Shown: piece after piece, positions 54,607 through 63,480 of the stretch
Layout: the number at the start of each line of letters is the position of its first letter
Numbering within the stretch: the stretch's first letter is position 1
NCBI GenBank assembly: GCA_903896925.1
Contig: CAITZM010000076.1
Coordinates: 28,231-92,230 of the forward strand
Length of the DNA stretch: 64,000 bases
Direction: 5' to 3'
Source: an uncultured Lentisphaerota bacterium
GTDB taxonomy: Bacteria; Verrucomicrobiota; Kiritimatiellia; CAIQIC01
Made by a program: the position numbers and the translations under genes
Notes under the pieces: model-generated
Seen by the model: only the letters and a program-made list of their open reading frames with translations
Databases searched by the model: none
What the model was told of the DNA's origin: nothing

Positions 54607-55695
54607 ATGATGTATCGCGACAATCCGCTCAAGGACATGCCGTGGGCTGAGTTCCAGCAGCTCAGCATCACGGAAAAGGCGGCCCATTTTCAGCGCAACG
54701 GCCGCCCCTACCACGCGCTCGTGGCGCAGCAGTTCGACCGGCCGTCCCTGGAGCGGCACTGCGCCCTGGCCACCAAGATCCGCCGCATCGCCAAGACCCG
54801 CGGCGGCCTGCTCTTCCTCCAGGACCTGCTCCGCGAGAAACGCGCCATGCTCTACTTCTCGCAGCCCTCGACGCGCACGTTCCTCTCGTTCCACGCCGCC
54901 AGCCAGCTCGTCGGCCTCCAGCTCGCCAACGTCCGCGACACGACGACCTCCAGCGAGATCAAGGGCGAGTCGCAGGAGGACAGCGTCCGCACGTTCAGCT
55001 CCTACTTCGACATGATCATCATGCGCCACCCGGAGGGCGGCTTCGCCGAACGCATCGCCTGGCTGCTGGCCAACACGTCGCGCCCGGTGCCGGTGATCAA
55101 CGCCGGCTCGGGCAAGGACCAGCACCCCTCGCAGGCGCTGCTGGACATCTACACCCTCCAGCGCCACTTCGAGGAGCGCGGCGGCATCGACGGCAAGACC
55201 ATCGTGTTCGTCGGCGACCTGGCGCGCGGCCGCACGGTCCGCTCGCTGGCCATGCTGCTGGCCCTCTACCGGAACATGAGCATGGTCTTCGTCGCGCCGC
55301 CGGAGCTGCAGATCGGCAAGGACATCCTCGGGGCGCTGAGCGCGGCGGGCGTGCAGTTCGCCGTCACCGACAACTTCGAGCAGGTGATGCCCGCCGCCGA
55401 CGCCATCTACATGACGCGCATCCAGGACGAGTGGGACCAGCCGGGCGAGAGCGGCAAGCGCGACACGTCGCGCTTCCACCTGCGCGCCGAGCACCTGACG
55501 TGGCTCAAGGGCGACGCCGCGATCCTGCACCCCCTGCCGCGCCGCGCGGAGATCGCGCCGGAGATCGACGCCGACCCGCGCGCGCTCTACTGGCGCCAGG
55601 TCCGCAACGGCATGTGGATCCGCGCCGCGCTCATCCTCTCGATCTTCGAGCGCGACGCCGAGGCCGACCGCTATTACCGCGATTTGACCAGCTGA
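54607..55695 (+). CDS. pyrB: Aspartate carbamoyltransferase, catalytic chain
   Basis: 362 residues from ATG 54607 (AGGAGA eight bases upstream). The carbamoyl-phosphate loop is MLYFSQPSTRTFLSFHAASQ near residue 82, TSSEIKGESQEDSVRTFSSY supplies the Ser-x-x-Lys loop, then GKDQHPSQALLDIYTLQR, FVGDLARGRTVRSLAMLLAL, and ILHPLPRRAEIAPEID for aspartate binding. It starts pyrimidine synthesis. It is about 50 residues longer than usual because of an N-terminal extension (NPLKDMPWAEFQQLSITEKA). No pyrI or pyrC is adjacent; argF follows 13 bases later, so two carbamoyl-phosphate users share one transcript. Confidence 0.9.
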   Translation: MMYRDNPLKDMPWAEFQQLSITEKAAHFQRNGRPYHALVAQQFDRPSLERHCALATKIRRIAKTRGGLLFLQDLLREKRAMLYFSQPSTRTFLSFHAASQLVGLQLANVRDTTTSSEIKGESQEDSVRTFSSYFDMIIMRHPEGGFAERIAWLLANTSRPVPVINAGSGKDQHPSQALLDIYTLQRHFEERGGIDGKTIVFVGDLARGRTVRSLAMLLALYRNMSMVFVAPPELQIGKDILGALSAAGVQFAVTDNFEQVMPAADAIYMTRIQDEWDQPGESGKRDTSRFHLRAEHLTWLKGDAAILHPLPRRAEIAPEIDADPRALYWRQVRNGMWIRAALILSIFERDAEADRYYRDLTS

Positions 55696-55708
55696 AAAGG
55701 AGCCGGCT

Positions 55709-56647
55709 ATGTTGCATCTCGTCAGTATGAAGGAATGGCCGCCGCAGCTCATCGAGGAGGTGCTCGATCTCGCCGACGCTGTGAAGCGGGAGCCCGCCAG
55801 GTTTGCCACGGCCATGGCCGGCCAGACGCTGTTGATGATCTTCGAGAAGCCGAGCCTGCGCACGCGCGTCTCGTTCGAGACCGGCGTCACCCAGATGGGC
55901 GGGCACGCGATCTATTACGACATGAGCACCTCGCCGCTCGGCGCCGGCAAGGAGAACATCGCCGACACCGCGCGCGTCATCAGCCGCTACGTGAACATCG
56001 TGATGGCCCGGCTCTTCAAGCACGAGGTCATCGTCGAGCTCGCGCGCCACGCCACCATCCCGGTGATCAACGCCCTGACCGACCACGCGCACCCGACCCA
56101 GATCCTCGCCGACCTGCAGACCATCCGCGAGAAGAAGGGCCGCCTCAAAGGCGTCAAGGTGGCCTACTGCGGCGATGGCCGCAACAACGTGACCCACTCG
56201 CTGCTGATCGGCTGCAGCAAGCTCGGTCTCGACATCCGCGTCGCCTGCCCGGACGGCACCGACTACAGCCCCGCCCCCGACGTCATCCGGTCCGCGCTGG
56301 GCTTCGCCAAAAAGGCCGGCTCGCAGGTGCTCGTCACGCACGACGCCACCGAGGCCGCCCGCGACGCCGACGTGGTCTATACCGACTCGTGGATGAGCTA
56401 CCACGTCGCGCACGAGAAGCTCGAGGAGCGCGTCCGCGTCTTCACGCCCTACCAGGTGACCGCCGCGCTCATGGCGCTGGCCGCGCCGGATGCGATCTTC
56501 ATGAACTGCCTGCCCGCGCTGCGCGGCTTCGAGCAGACCGCCGAGGTCATGGACGGGCCGCAGTCCGTCGTCTTCGACGAAGCCGAGAACCGCCTCCACG
56601 CCCACAAGGCCATCCTCCTGCGCCTGCTGGGAGATTTGAAGAAGTAG
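55709..56647 (+). CDS. argF: Ornithine carbamoyltransferase-like protein with altered substrate motifs
   Basis: 312 residues. Carbamoyl-phosphate loop IFEKPSLRTRVSFETGVTQM near residue 47, MARLFKHEVIVELARHATIP, VINALTDHAHPTQILADLQT and KVAYCGDGRNNVTHSLLIG are all as in OTCase. Two ornithine-side motifs differ: the usual HCLP is NCLP (IFMNCLPALRGFEQT near 270) and the SMG loop is replaced by WMSYHVAHEKLEERV. It still looks like an OTCase subfamily, but the amino substrate may not be ornithine. Coupled by position to pyrB. Confidence 0.82.
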   Translation: MLHLVSMKEWPPQLIEEVLDLADAVKREPARFATAMAGQTLLMIFEKPSLRTRVSFETGVTQMGGHAIYYDMSTSPLGAGKENIADTARVISRYVNIVMARLFKHEVIVELARHATIPVINALTDHAHPTQILADLQTIREKKGRLKGVKVAYCGDGRNNVTHSLLIGCSKLGLDIRVACPDGTDYSPAPDVIRSALGFAKKAGSQVLVTHDATEAARDADVVYTDSWMSYHVAHEKLEERVRVFTPYQVTAALMALAAPDAIFMNCLPALRGFEQTAEVMDGPQSVVFDEAENRLHAHKAILLRLLGDLKK

Positions 56648-56684
56648 CGGCGTTGCCCAGGGCCTGAAACCGGTGGCCGCGATA

Positions 56685-56735
56685 TTTTCCAACCCTTGGA
56701 AAAGCGTCCGGCCGGATGTCCAAGCCTTGGAAAAG
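56685..56735. repeat. TTTCCAA dyad pair, 32-bp spacing
   Basis: TTTTCCAA-CCC-TTGGAAAA is centred at 56694 and TCCAA-GCC-TTGGAAAA at 56726, exactly 32 bases apart. The second dyad ends 21 bases before the heptosyltransferase start, a position where a bound protein could affect transcription or translation. Confidence 0.8.
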
Positions 56736-56755
56736 CCGCAGCGGCAGCGAGTCCG

Positions 56756-57730
56756 ATGCAAATCCTCATCGTCAAATTAAGTTCGCTCGGCGACCTGTTC
56801 CACGCGCTGCCCGCCGTGCACGCGCTGCGGGAGGGCCTTGGCGCGACGGTGGACTGGGTCACGCATACGGGCTATGTCGAGATCGTGAAGAACTTCAGCG
56901 ACGTGCGCCGCGTCATCGGCTTTTCGCGCCGCGAGTGGGCGCGCCAGTCGCGGTCGTTCCTGCACGAGCTGCGCCGCGAGCGGTACGACCTGATCGTGGA
57001 CCTGCAGGGGCTGACCAAGAGCGCGTTGGTCGCCCGGCTCGCGCGCGGCCCGCGCCGGATTGGCCCGAGCTATCACCGCGAGCTGGCGCGCCTCTTTTAT
57101 ACCGAGGTCGCCGGCCAGCGCAACAAGCAGCGCCACGCGGTCGAGGAGGCGCTCGACGTGGTCAGCCACCTCGGCCTGCCGCTGCCGGCGACGCCTGAAT
57201 TCCCGGTCGTGTTCCCGAAAAAAACTTTCTCCGCCACGCCGCCGCGCATCGCGCTCGCGCCCTGCTCGCGCTGGGTGACGAAGAACTGGCCCGCCGCGCG
57301 CTTCATCGAGGTCGCGCGCGCCCTCCGCGAGCGGACGGGCGCGACGTTCTTCCTCGTCGGCGCCCCCGAAGACCAGGCGGTCTGCGGCGCCATCGCCGCG
57401 GCGCTCGGCGCCGACGCCGTGGACCTGAGCGGCCGGACTTCGCTCGTGGAGCTCGGCAGCGTGCTGCAGGCGATGGATCTGGCGCTGACGGTGGACTCGG
57501 GGCCCATGCACATCGCGGCCGCGGTGGGCGTGCCGGTGCTGGCGCTGTTCGGCCCGACCGATCCCCAGCGCACCGGGCCTTATGGTCCGCAGCACCGCGT
57601 CATTTCCGTCAAAATCGAAAACTGCGCCGCCTGTTTCCGAGACCGCTGCCGGCGCGGCGACCTCGCCTGCATGGAGCGCATCACACCCGACCGGGTGGTC
57701 GCCGCTGCGCTGGAGATGCTCCACCTATGA
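56756..57730 (+). CDS. Glycosyltransferase family 9 (LPS heptosyltransferase I-like)
   Basis: 324 residues. MQILIVKLSSLGDLFHALPA is the GT9 start of WaaC-like enzymes; then LIVDLQGLTKSALVARLARG, ALAPCSRWVTKNWPAARFIE in the second domain and DLALTVDSGPMHIAAAVGVP with LALFGPTDPQRTGPYG, the ADP-heptose binding region. It adds heptose to the lipid A-Kdo core on the inner face of the membrane, which indicates a Gram-negative envelope with an LPS core. ATG 56756 is used because the upstream frame runs through the dyad repeat. Stop overlaps the helicase start (ATGA). Confidence 0.9.
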   Translation: MQILIVKLSSLGDLFHALPAVHALREGLGATVDWVTHTGYVEIVKNFSDVRRVIGFSRREWARQSRSFLHELRRERYDLIVDLQGLTKSALVARLARGPRRIGPSYHRELARLFYTEVAGQRNKQRHAVEEALDVVSHLGLPLPATPEFPVVFPKKTFSATPPRIALAPCSRWVTKNWPAARFIEVARALRERTGATFFLVGAPEDQAVCGAIAAALGADAVDLSGRTSLVELGSVLQAMDLALTVDSGPMHIAAAVGVPVLALFGPTDPQRTGPYGPQHRVISVKIENCAACFRDRCRRGDLACMERITPDRVVAAALEMLHL

Positions 57731-60700
57731 GCCTGACCGCCCTTGCCGCCTCTTATTTCCCGCTCGGCAGCCAGGCGCGCGGCGAACACTATTTTCTGCG
57801 CGACCGGGTCCAGCTCGGCGCCAGCACGGACGGGCAGCTGAAGGCCGTCGTGCGGGGCAGCGAACTCTATGCCGTGGAAATCACCCTGACGGGACAGGTG
57901 CTGGGGCTCCATTGCACCTGCCCCCTGTTCCTGGCCGGCAGCCCGTGCAAGCACCTCTGGGCCACGCTCCTGGCGGCCGACAAGCAACAGCTCCTGCAAC
58001 CGCCGGAGGACGCCACGGAGCTGGAAGTGGACTGGTCACAGCCCGGCGGGCCGCAGCGGCCCAAAGAGGAGCCGGTGGAACCGCCGCCGGCACGCAGCCC
58101 GCGTCCGTCCGCCGTGTACGCCGCGCCGCCTCGCCCGCCCCCGCCGACGCCGCTCTGGCAGCAGCAGCTGACCGGCCTGGAACAAGCGACGGTGGTGCAT
58201 AATATCGAGTGGTCTCGCGAGCATCAGGTGCGCTACGTGCTGACGACCCAGGCGTCCTACCGGTCCGCCCGGCAGCTGCAGGTGGAACTGCAATACTGCA
58301 CGCGCAAGAAATCCGGCGCATGGAACCTGCCCAAGCTGCTCCGCCTCGCGCCGGAGGACCTGGACCTGGTGGGCGACGAACAGGACCGCCGGTTGCTCGC
58401 CATGCTGGTGGGCGCGGCGGATCCCTACGGCTACGCCAGCTACAAAACCCCGGCCGTCGTCGCGCTGCGCTCCCGCGCCCAGGCGGAGCTGCTGGTGCCG
58501 CTGCTGGTCCAGACCGGCCGCTGCTTTGTGCGGCCGTCGGACCAGCGCGACGACCAGCTGCTGACCGCCCTCGATCCCGGCGAGCCCTGGCTGTTCCGCG
58601 CCCGCGTGCAGCAGGCCGCCAAAAAAGATTTGTGCGTCCTGTCCGGCCAGTTCGAACGGGGCGGGGCCGTCCTGGACCTGATGCAACCCCAGGTGCTGCC
58701 CTTCGGCTGGCTGGTCTGGGACAACATGGCCGCGCGCCTGGCGGATGGCGGCGCACTGGCGCTGCTCGAAGCCCTGCGCCAGGCCCGGAACCAGATCGTC
58801 GTGCCCGCCGCAGACGCCGATGCGCTGCTGCAACGCCTGGTGGCCCACGGCCGGCTGCCGGCGCTGACGCTGCCAGAGACATGGCAGGTGCGCGAGGAGA
58901 CCCACGCGCCGCGCTTCCGCCTCATCGTCGGCCGCGCCCAGCAGCACTGGCTGCCGGAGCTGCTGCCGGCGCGCTGCACGGCCGACTATGACGGTGTGCT
59001 CCTCAGCCCGGAAGAGCCGGCGGACATCGCCTTCGATCCCGCCCGGCGCCGGCTGCTGCGACGCGACGGCGCGGCCGAACGGCGCGCGCTCGGCCGCCTC
59101 AAGGAGCTGGGCCTGAAGCGCCTGCCCTACCCCGGCGAATGGACCTACGAAATCAAGGAGGCCCAGCTGGCGGCGGCGGTCTGCCGGCTGCTCGCCGAGG
59201 GCTGGCACGTCGAGGCGCAAGGCCGGCCCTACCGGCGCGGCGGCGTGTTCAACATGACGGTCAAGAGCGGCACAGACTGGTTCGAATTGCACGGCGCGAT
59301 GAATTTCGACGGGCAGACGGTGGCGCTGCCCACCCTGCTCGCCGCGCTGGAAAAAAACGAGCCGCTGGTGAAGCTCGGCGACGGCAGCTTCGGCATCCTG
59401 CCCGAGGAATGGCTGAAGCGCTACGGCCGCTTCGTCGAGCTGGGCACCGCCGAGGAAGATCACCTGCGGTTCAAACGCAACCAGGCCGGCGTGCTGGATG
59501 CCTTGCTGGCCGCCCAGCCCGAGGCCACCTGCGACAAACTGTTTGCCGCCGTCCGCAAGGAACTGACCTCATTCTCCACCATCGAAACCGTCGCCGTGCC
59601 CGCCACGTTCCAGGGCACGCTGCGCACCTACCAGCACGAGGGCCTGAACTGGCTCCACTTCCTGCGCCACTTCGGCTTCGGCGGCTGCCTGGCCGACGAC
59701 ATGGGCCTCGGCAAGACCATCCAGGTGCTCGCGCTGCTCGAAGCGCGCCGGTCCGCGCGGGCCGCCGGCACCGACGATGCGCCGCGCCCCTCGCTGGTCG
59801 TCGCGCCCCGCTCGCTCATCTTCAACTGGATCGCGGAGGCCGCGCGCTTCACGCCCCAGCTGCGGATGCTCACGCACACCGGCACCGAGCGCCACGCCAC
59901 CACCGAGACGCTCACCAACTTCGACGTCATCCTCACGACCTACGGCACGCTGCGCAACGACATCTCCTACTTCAAGGATTTCGAGTTCGACTGCGTGATC
60001 CTCGATGAGGCGCAGGCGATCAAGAACGCGAGCACCACCACCACCAAGGCCACGCGCCTGCTGCGCGCCCGCCAGCGCCTCGCGCTGAGCGGCACGCCGG
60101 TGCAGAACCACCTCGGCGAACTCTGGAGCCTGTTCGAGTTCCTCAACCCCGGCATGCTGGGCGCGGCCTCGGTCTTCCGGCTGGCCACCGCCGAGCCGGA
60201 CGAGGCGACCCGCACGCTGCTCAGCCGCGCCCTGCGGCCGTTCATCCTGCGCCGCACCAAGTCGCAGGTCGCGAAGGACCTGCCGGAGCGCACCGAGGAG
60301 ACGATCTATTGCGAGCTGGAGCCCAAACAGCGGCGGCTCTACGACGAGCTGCGCAAGCACTACCAGCTGAACCTGCTGGCGCGCGTCGAACGCGACGGCC
60401 TCGCCAAGAGCAAGATGCACGTGCTCGAGGCCCTGCTGCGCCTGCGCCAGGCGGCGTGCCACCCCGGCCTGATCGAAAAGGCGCGCGCTGCGGAGCCGAG
60501 CGCCAAGCTCGACGCGCTCCTGCCGCAGCTCGAAGAGGTGCTGGACGGCAACCACAAGGCGCTGGTCTTCTCGCAGTTCACCAGCCTCCTCGCCCTCGTG
60601 CGGCAGCGGCTCGACGCCGCCGGGATACCCTACGAGTACCTCGACGGCCAGACCCAGGACCGCGAGGCGTGCGTCCGCCATTTCCAGGACGATCCGGAGT

Positions 60701-61005
60701 GCAAGCTGTTCCTCATCAGCCTCAAGGCCGGCGGCCTGGGCTTGAACCTGACCGCCGCCGAATACGTCTTCCTGCTCGACCCGTGGTGGAACCCCGCCAT
60801 CGAGGCGCAGGCCATCGACCGCGCGCACCGCATCGGCCAGACGCAGCGCGTCTTCGCCTACCGCCTGATTGCGCGCGACACGGTCGAGGAAAAGATCCTC
60901 GACCTGCAAAAGACCAAGCGCGCCCTGGCCGACGCCATCATCGGCGCCGAGAACAGCCTGCTCGGCGGGCTGCAACGCAAAGATTTGGAGTTGTTGTTAA
61001 GCTGA
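57727..61005 (+). CDS. SWIM zinc-finger Snf2-family helicase
   Basis: 1092 residues. SWIM zinc finger at about residues 60-78 (LHCTCPLFLAGSPCKHLWAT, the CxC...CxH pattern), a Pro-rich linker near 115-145, a large middle region with DUF-like beta segments, then Snf2 motor: motif I DDMGLGKTIQVLALLEA near 657, motif II VILDEAQAIKNAST (DEAQ) near 757, SGTPVQNHLGELWSLFEFLN near 790, and the C-terminal helicase lobe (ALVFSQFTSLLALVRQRLDA; DPWWNPAIEAQAIDRAHRIG with QTQRVF). Bacterial members remodel protein-DNA or RNA polymerase complexes; the exact role here is unknown. Confidence 0.92.
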   Translation: MSLTALAASYFPLGSQARGEHYFLRDRVQLGASTDGQLKAVVRGSELYAVEITLTGQVLGLHCTCPLFLAGSPCKHLWATLLAADKQQLLQPPEDATELEVDWSQPGGPQRPKEEPVEPPPARSPRPSAVYAAPPRPPPPTPLWQQQLTGLEQATVVHNIEWSREHQVRYVLTTQASYRSARQLQVELQYCTRKKSGAWNLPKLLRLAPEDLDLVGDEQDRRLLAMLVGAADPYGYASYKTPAVVALRSRAQAELLVPLLVQTGRCFVRPSDQRDDQLLTALDPGEPWLFRARVQQAAKKDLCVLSGQFERGGAVLDLMQPQVLPFGWLVWDNMAARLADGGALALLEALRQARNQIVVPAADADALLQRLVAHGRLPALTLPETWQVREETHAPRFRLIVGRAQQHWLPELLPARCTADYDGVLLSPEEPADIAFDPARRRLLRRDGAAERRALGRLKELGLKRLPYPGEWTYEIKEAQLAAAVCRLLAEGWHVEAQGRPYRRGGVFNMTVKSGTDWFELHGAMNFDGQTVALPTLLAALEKNEPLVKLGDGSFGILPEEWLKRYGRFVELGTAEEDHLRFKRNQAGVLDALLAAQPEATCDKLFAAVRKELTSFSTIETVAVPATFQGTLRTYQHEGLNWLHFLRHFGFGGCLADDMGLGKTIQVLALLEARRSARAAGTDDAPRPSLVVAPRSLIFNWIAEAARFTPQLRMLTHTGTERHATTETLTNFDVILTTYGTLRNDISYFKDFEFDCVILDEAQAIKNASTTTTKATRLLRARQRLALSGTPVQNHLGELWSLFEFLNPGMLGAASVFRLATAEPDEATRTLLSRALRPFILRRTKSQVAKDLPERTEETIYCELEPKQRRLYDELRKHYQLNLLARVERDGLAKSKMHVLEALLRLRQAACHPGLIEKARAAEPSAKLDALLPQLEEVLDGNHKALVFSQFTSLLALVRQRLDAAGIPYEYLDGQTQDREACVRHFQDDPECKLFLISLKAGGLGLNLTAAEYVFLLDPWWNPAIEAQAIDRAHRIGQTQRVFAYRLIARDTVEEKILDLQKTKRALADAIIGAENSLLGGLQRKDLELLLS

Positions 61006-61036
61006 AAGCGTGGCAGAAATATTCCGTGCATAAGCT

Positions 61037-61117
61037 TTTCCAGACACTGGAAACCCCGACCGCCGGTTTCTCCAATCATTGGAAAAACCAAGGCGCGCCG
61101 TTTCCAAAGCTTGGAAA
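61037..61117. repeat. TTTCCA dyad triplet, 32-bp spacing
   Basis: TTTTCCA-GACAC-TGGAAA centred at 61045, CTCCAA-TCA-TTGGAAAAA at 61077 and TTTCCAA-AGC-TTGGAAA at 61109: two successive intervals of exactly 32 bases. It follows the helicase stop by 32 bases. Confidence 0.85.
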
Positions 61118-61211
61118 TTGCGCCAAGCACGTTGGGCGGGAGTATCGTACAAGCACCTGCGTGTACACTCCACGGTTGCTACGCGTTGCATCCGATGTGT
61201 CCCGCGCAGGC

Positions 61212-61343
61212 ACTAGCTGGGAGCGGCGGCATTCCTGCCGCCGCAGAGGAACCGACGGGCGTGGGCGTTGCACACGGTTCTGCGGCCACGGCCAGACGGA
61301 CCCACTATGCGGGGCGGTGAGGACACCGCCCCTCCCAGCTAGT
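61212..61343. repeat. Twin-ended element with 12-bp terminal inverted repeats
   Basis: ACTAGCTGGGAG (61212-61223) and CTCCCAGCTAGT (61332-61343) are perfect inverted repeats. Next to the left one is CGGCGGCA-TTCC-TGCCGCCG (61224-61243), and next to the right one GGGCGGTG-AGGA-CACCGCCC. The inside codes for nothing recognisable. The left hairpin word is shared with 29288-29407. A heptamer array (61392-61440) follows. Confidence 0.75.
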
Positions 61344-61456
61344 CAGACAGCCTCGCCCTCTAATCTTGGCTTAATATCAATTCACCGTCCGCCATCAACC
61401 ATTCCCCCGTTCGCTATTCACCATGCTCTATCTTCCTTCCGCGAGGAATTGACGTC

Positions 61457-62287
61457 ATGAAATGCTCCTCTCCGCTGCTGCTCGCGCTGCTTGTGCTCTG
61501 CGGTTGCCACTCCGCCAAACCGAAAGCCACCGCGCCCGCCACACCCGCGCCGGCGGCCCAAGTCCAGCCACCCGCGCCGCCGCCGCTGGTGCGGCCCGCA
61601 GCCTTCTGGCCGCTGGAGCGGGGCACGAGCTGGACCTATGCCGGCAGCCTGCTCAGCGGCTCCAACGGCGTGGTGACGACCAACGCGGTGCGGCTGACGT
61701 GCGTGGTGCAGGAGACGCAGACCCTGCGCGGCCATCGGATGGCGCGCTTGAGTTGTTTCCCGCCGGCGCTTTCGCCGTGGGAGGCCGTGCCGACGAACGC
61801 GCCCTATGTGTTGCTGCGGACCCCGGCCGGCGCATGGCACGCGATCGAGGCCACCCAGGCGCGGCCGGTCCTCGCCCGCCTTGCGGATCCCAAGGATGCG
61901 CTCGATGACCTGCTGACGTTCGAGACCCAGGTGCTGGCCGAACCGCTCAAGGCCGGCCTGCGCTGGGGTGATCCGACGGGCATGCAACGGCTCGACGGCC
62001 TGTGCTGCTGGGTCACCGGCACACCTCGCGCGGCCTCGCTGGCGGATGTCGCCGGGCTGTCCAAGGATTGGCAGCTGGAGCTCTTCCCCCTGACGTTCCG
62101 CACCAATCCCGACCAGCTCGACGTGCAGTTCGCGCCGAACATCGGCATCCTAGCCACCGACTACGTTCACCACGGCACCCCCGGCGAGGTCCATCTGCGG
62201 CTGACCGCCTTCCATCCCGCCCCCGCGGCGCCCGCCCCCCCCGCCGCCGGAGCTGCGCCCGATGCTGGACAAAAAAGTCAGCGGTGA
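61457..62287 (+). CDS. Lipoprotein of unknown function
   Basis: 276 residues. Signal MKCSSPLLLALLVLCGC gives a lipobox ending at Cys17. A Pro/Ala-rich linker (residues 22-45) leads to a mature domain that starts FWPLERGTSWTYAGSLLSGS and contains TCVVQETQTLRGHRMARLSC, FETQVLAEPLKAGLRWGDPT and FAPNIGILATDYVHHGTPGE; the opening resembles the LxxGxxWTY start of a group of beta-sandwich lipoproteins. The C-terminal tail is again Pro/Ala-rich. No functional partner is adjacent, and I do not recognise the family by name. Confidence 0.7.
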   Translation: MKCSSPLLLALLVLCGCHSAKPKATAPATPAPAAQVQPPAPPPLVRPAAFWPLERGTSWTYAGSLLSGSNGVVTTNAVRLTCVVQETQTLRGHRMARLSCFPPALSPWEAVPTNAPYVLLRTPAGAWHAIEATQARPVLARLADPKDALDDLLTFETQVLAEPLKAGLRWGDPTGMQRLDGLCCWVTGTPRAASLADVAGLSKDWQLELFPLTFRTNPDQLDVQFAPNIGILATDYVHHGTPGEVHLRLTAFHPAPAAPAPPAAGAAPDAGQKSQR

Positions 62288-62639
62288 CATCAGTTCGCGG
62301 TACAAGGAAAGCGCGAGGCTGGGCCTGGTTTGCGGTTCGCGGGGCTGGAAAGCACCGTCCACAGGGAACGAACGTGCACTGGCAATCCGCTTTTCTTTAG
62401 CGGCGGCCTGTGGCCACCGACCATTTCAGAGCCACGAAGAACACCAAGCGCTCTGCAGCCCAACCTTAACTACCTGCGCACCTGACAGATTCCCCAGCAA
62501 ACCGCTTTATCGCTTGTCAAGATGGCGCCAGCTTCCTATGGTGCCGCCATGGTGAGAAACCAAAGGCTGCACAAACCGAAATTGAGGTTCGTCCCAGAAC
62601 ACGGTGGGATCACGAAGCTGAGCTATAAATGAGGAGTTT
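62288..62639. other. Gene-free stretch
   Basis: No credible gene and no strong repeat. A weak TGGAAA half-site (near 62344) is present. The region should hold the promoter for the phosphatase lipoprotein gene. Confidence 0.4.
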
Positions 62640-63311
62640 ATGTTCACACGTCGTAGAATGACCGCTCTCTTACTACTGGGAACAACCTTGTTGTTCGGCT
62701 GCGCGGCTCCGAAACCGCTGGCCAATGCCTGCGCCTCACCGCTGACGCCCGCCATCGCTAATTCTTGTGTGGTAACCCCGGGCGTTCTCTGGCGCGGGGC
62801 CAAGCCTGACGCCGAGGGCGCTACGGCCCTCCTCTCGCTCGGCGTAAAGACCGTAGTCAATCTTGAACTGCTGCACAGCGACCTGGATGCCTTTCGTGCC
62901 GCGCGGCCGCCGACAGCAACCTCCGCAAGTATCGACTACTTTCTCGTCCGCGACTGGGAGCCGAACGTGGTCATGATGCCCGCACTACTTGACGCCCATG
63001 TAGCGGACTTCATCGCCATCGCCAAGACCCAGGCAACGCCGATCTACGTTCATTGCAGGTCAGGGCAGAACCGAACTGGCGTCATGATTGCGGCATACCG
63101 CGTGCTTCTCGAGGGCGTGCCGATGGAGTCTGCCATCGCCGAGATGCAGAAGTTCAACGGACTGTGGTTCAAACAGGACGCAGCGTATCTCCGCGGTTTG
63201 ACTGGCGAACACCGGCTCAAGATCGAGAAGATGGCTGCAGCTCGTATCGGGCAGATACGACGCGAGGCACACTTGGAGTATTCGGCGGCAGGCTGCCACG
63301 AGAGCAAGTAA
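62640..63311 (+). CDS. Lipoprotein with dual-specificity/tyrosine phosphatase domain
   Basis: 223 residues. Signal RRRMTALLLLGTTLLFGC gives lipobox Cys near residue 21. The phosphatase signature is YVHCRSGQNRTGVMIAAYRV, with catalytic Cys139 and Arg145 (CX5R). The general-acid Asp is probably in FLVRDWEPN near 103-108, and GVLWRGAKPDAEGATALLSL with GVKTVVNLE fits the start of the DSP fold. As a lipoprotein it would act in the periplasm, where phosphorylated sugars, inositol phosphates or lipids are likelier substrates than proteins. Confidence 0.85.
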   Translation: MFTRRRMTALLLLGTTLLFGCAAPKPLANACASPLTPAIANSCVVTPGVLWRGAKPDAEGATALLSLGVKTVVNLELLHSDLDAFRAARPPTATSASIDYFLVRDWEPNVVMMPALLDAHVADFIAIAKTQATPIYVHCRSGQNRTGVMIAAYRVLLEGVPMESAIAEMQKFNGLWFKQDAAYLRGLTGEHRLKIEKMAAARIGQIRREAHLEYSAAGCHESK

Positions 63312-63438
63312 GGCTTGACCCTGCACGCAAGCGGGACGCGACTGCGGCACGCCCCTGAGTTCCACGTCGGGCAGCTGGTGGACGGCAGCGGGTGGCGGCA
63401 GTGTAATGCCGCGTACGGTGTGAACCGATCACACTTAT

Positions 63439-63480
63439 CCGCCACCCACCCTCTCGCCCTTCCACCATCCGCCATGCTTA
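63439..63480. repeat. Heptamer-periodic tract next to cysK
   Basis: CCGCCAC, CCACCCT, CTCGCCC, TTCCACC, ATCCGCC and ATGCTTA form a loose 7-base period ending directly at the cysK stop. Similar tracts: 36262-36289, 54489-54523, 61392-61440. Confidence 0.45.

Noticed and set aside
61037..61117. CRISPR array, because of regular 32-bp spacing
   Set aside because: The repeated unit is a short dyad of about 17 bp that varies between copies, there are only two or three units, and no cas genes are present.
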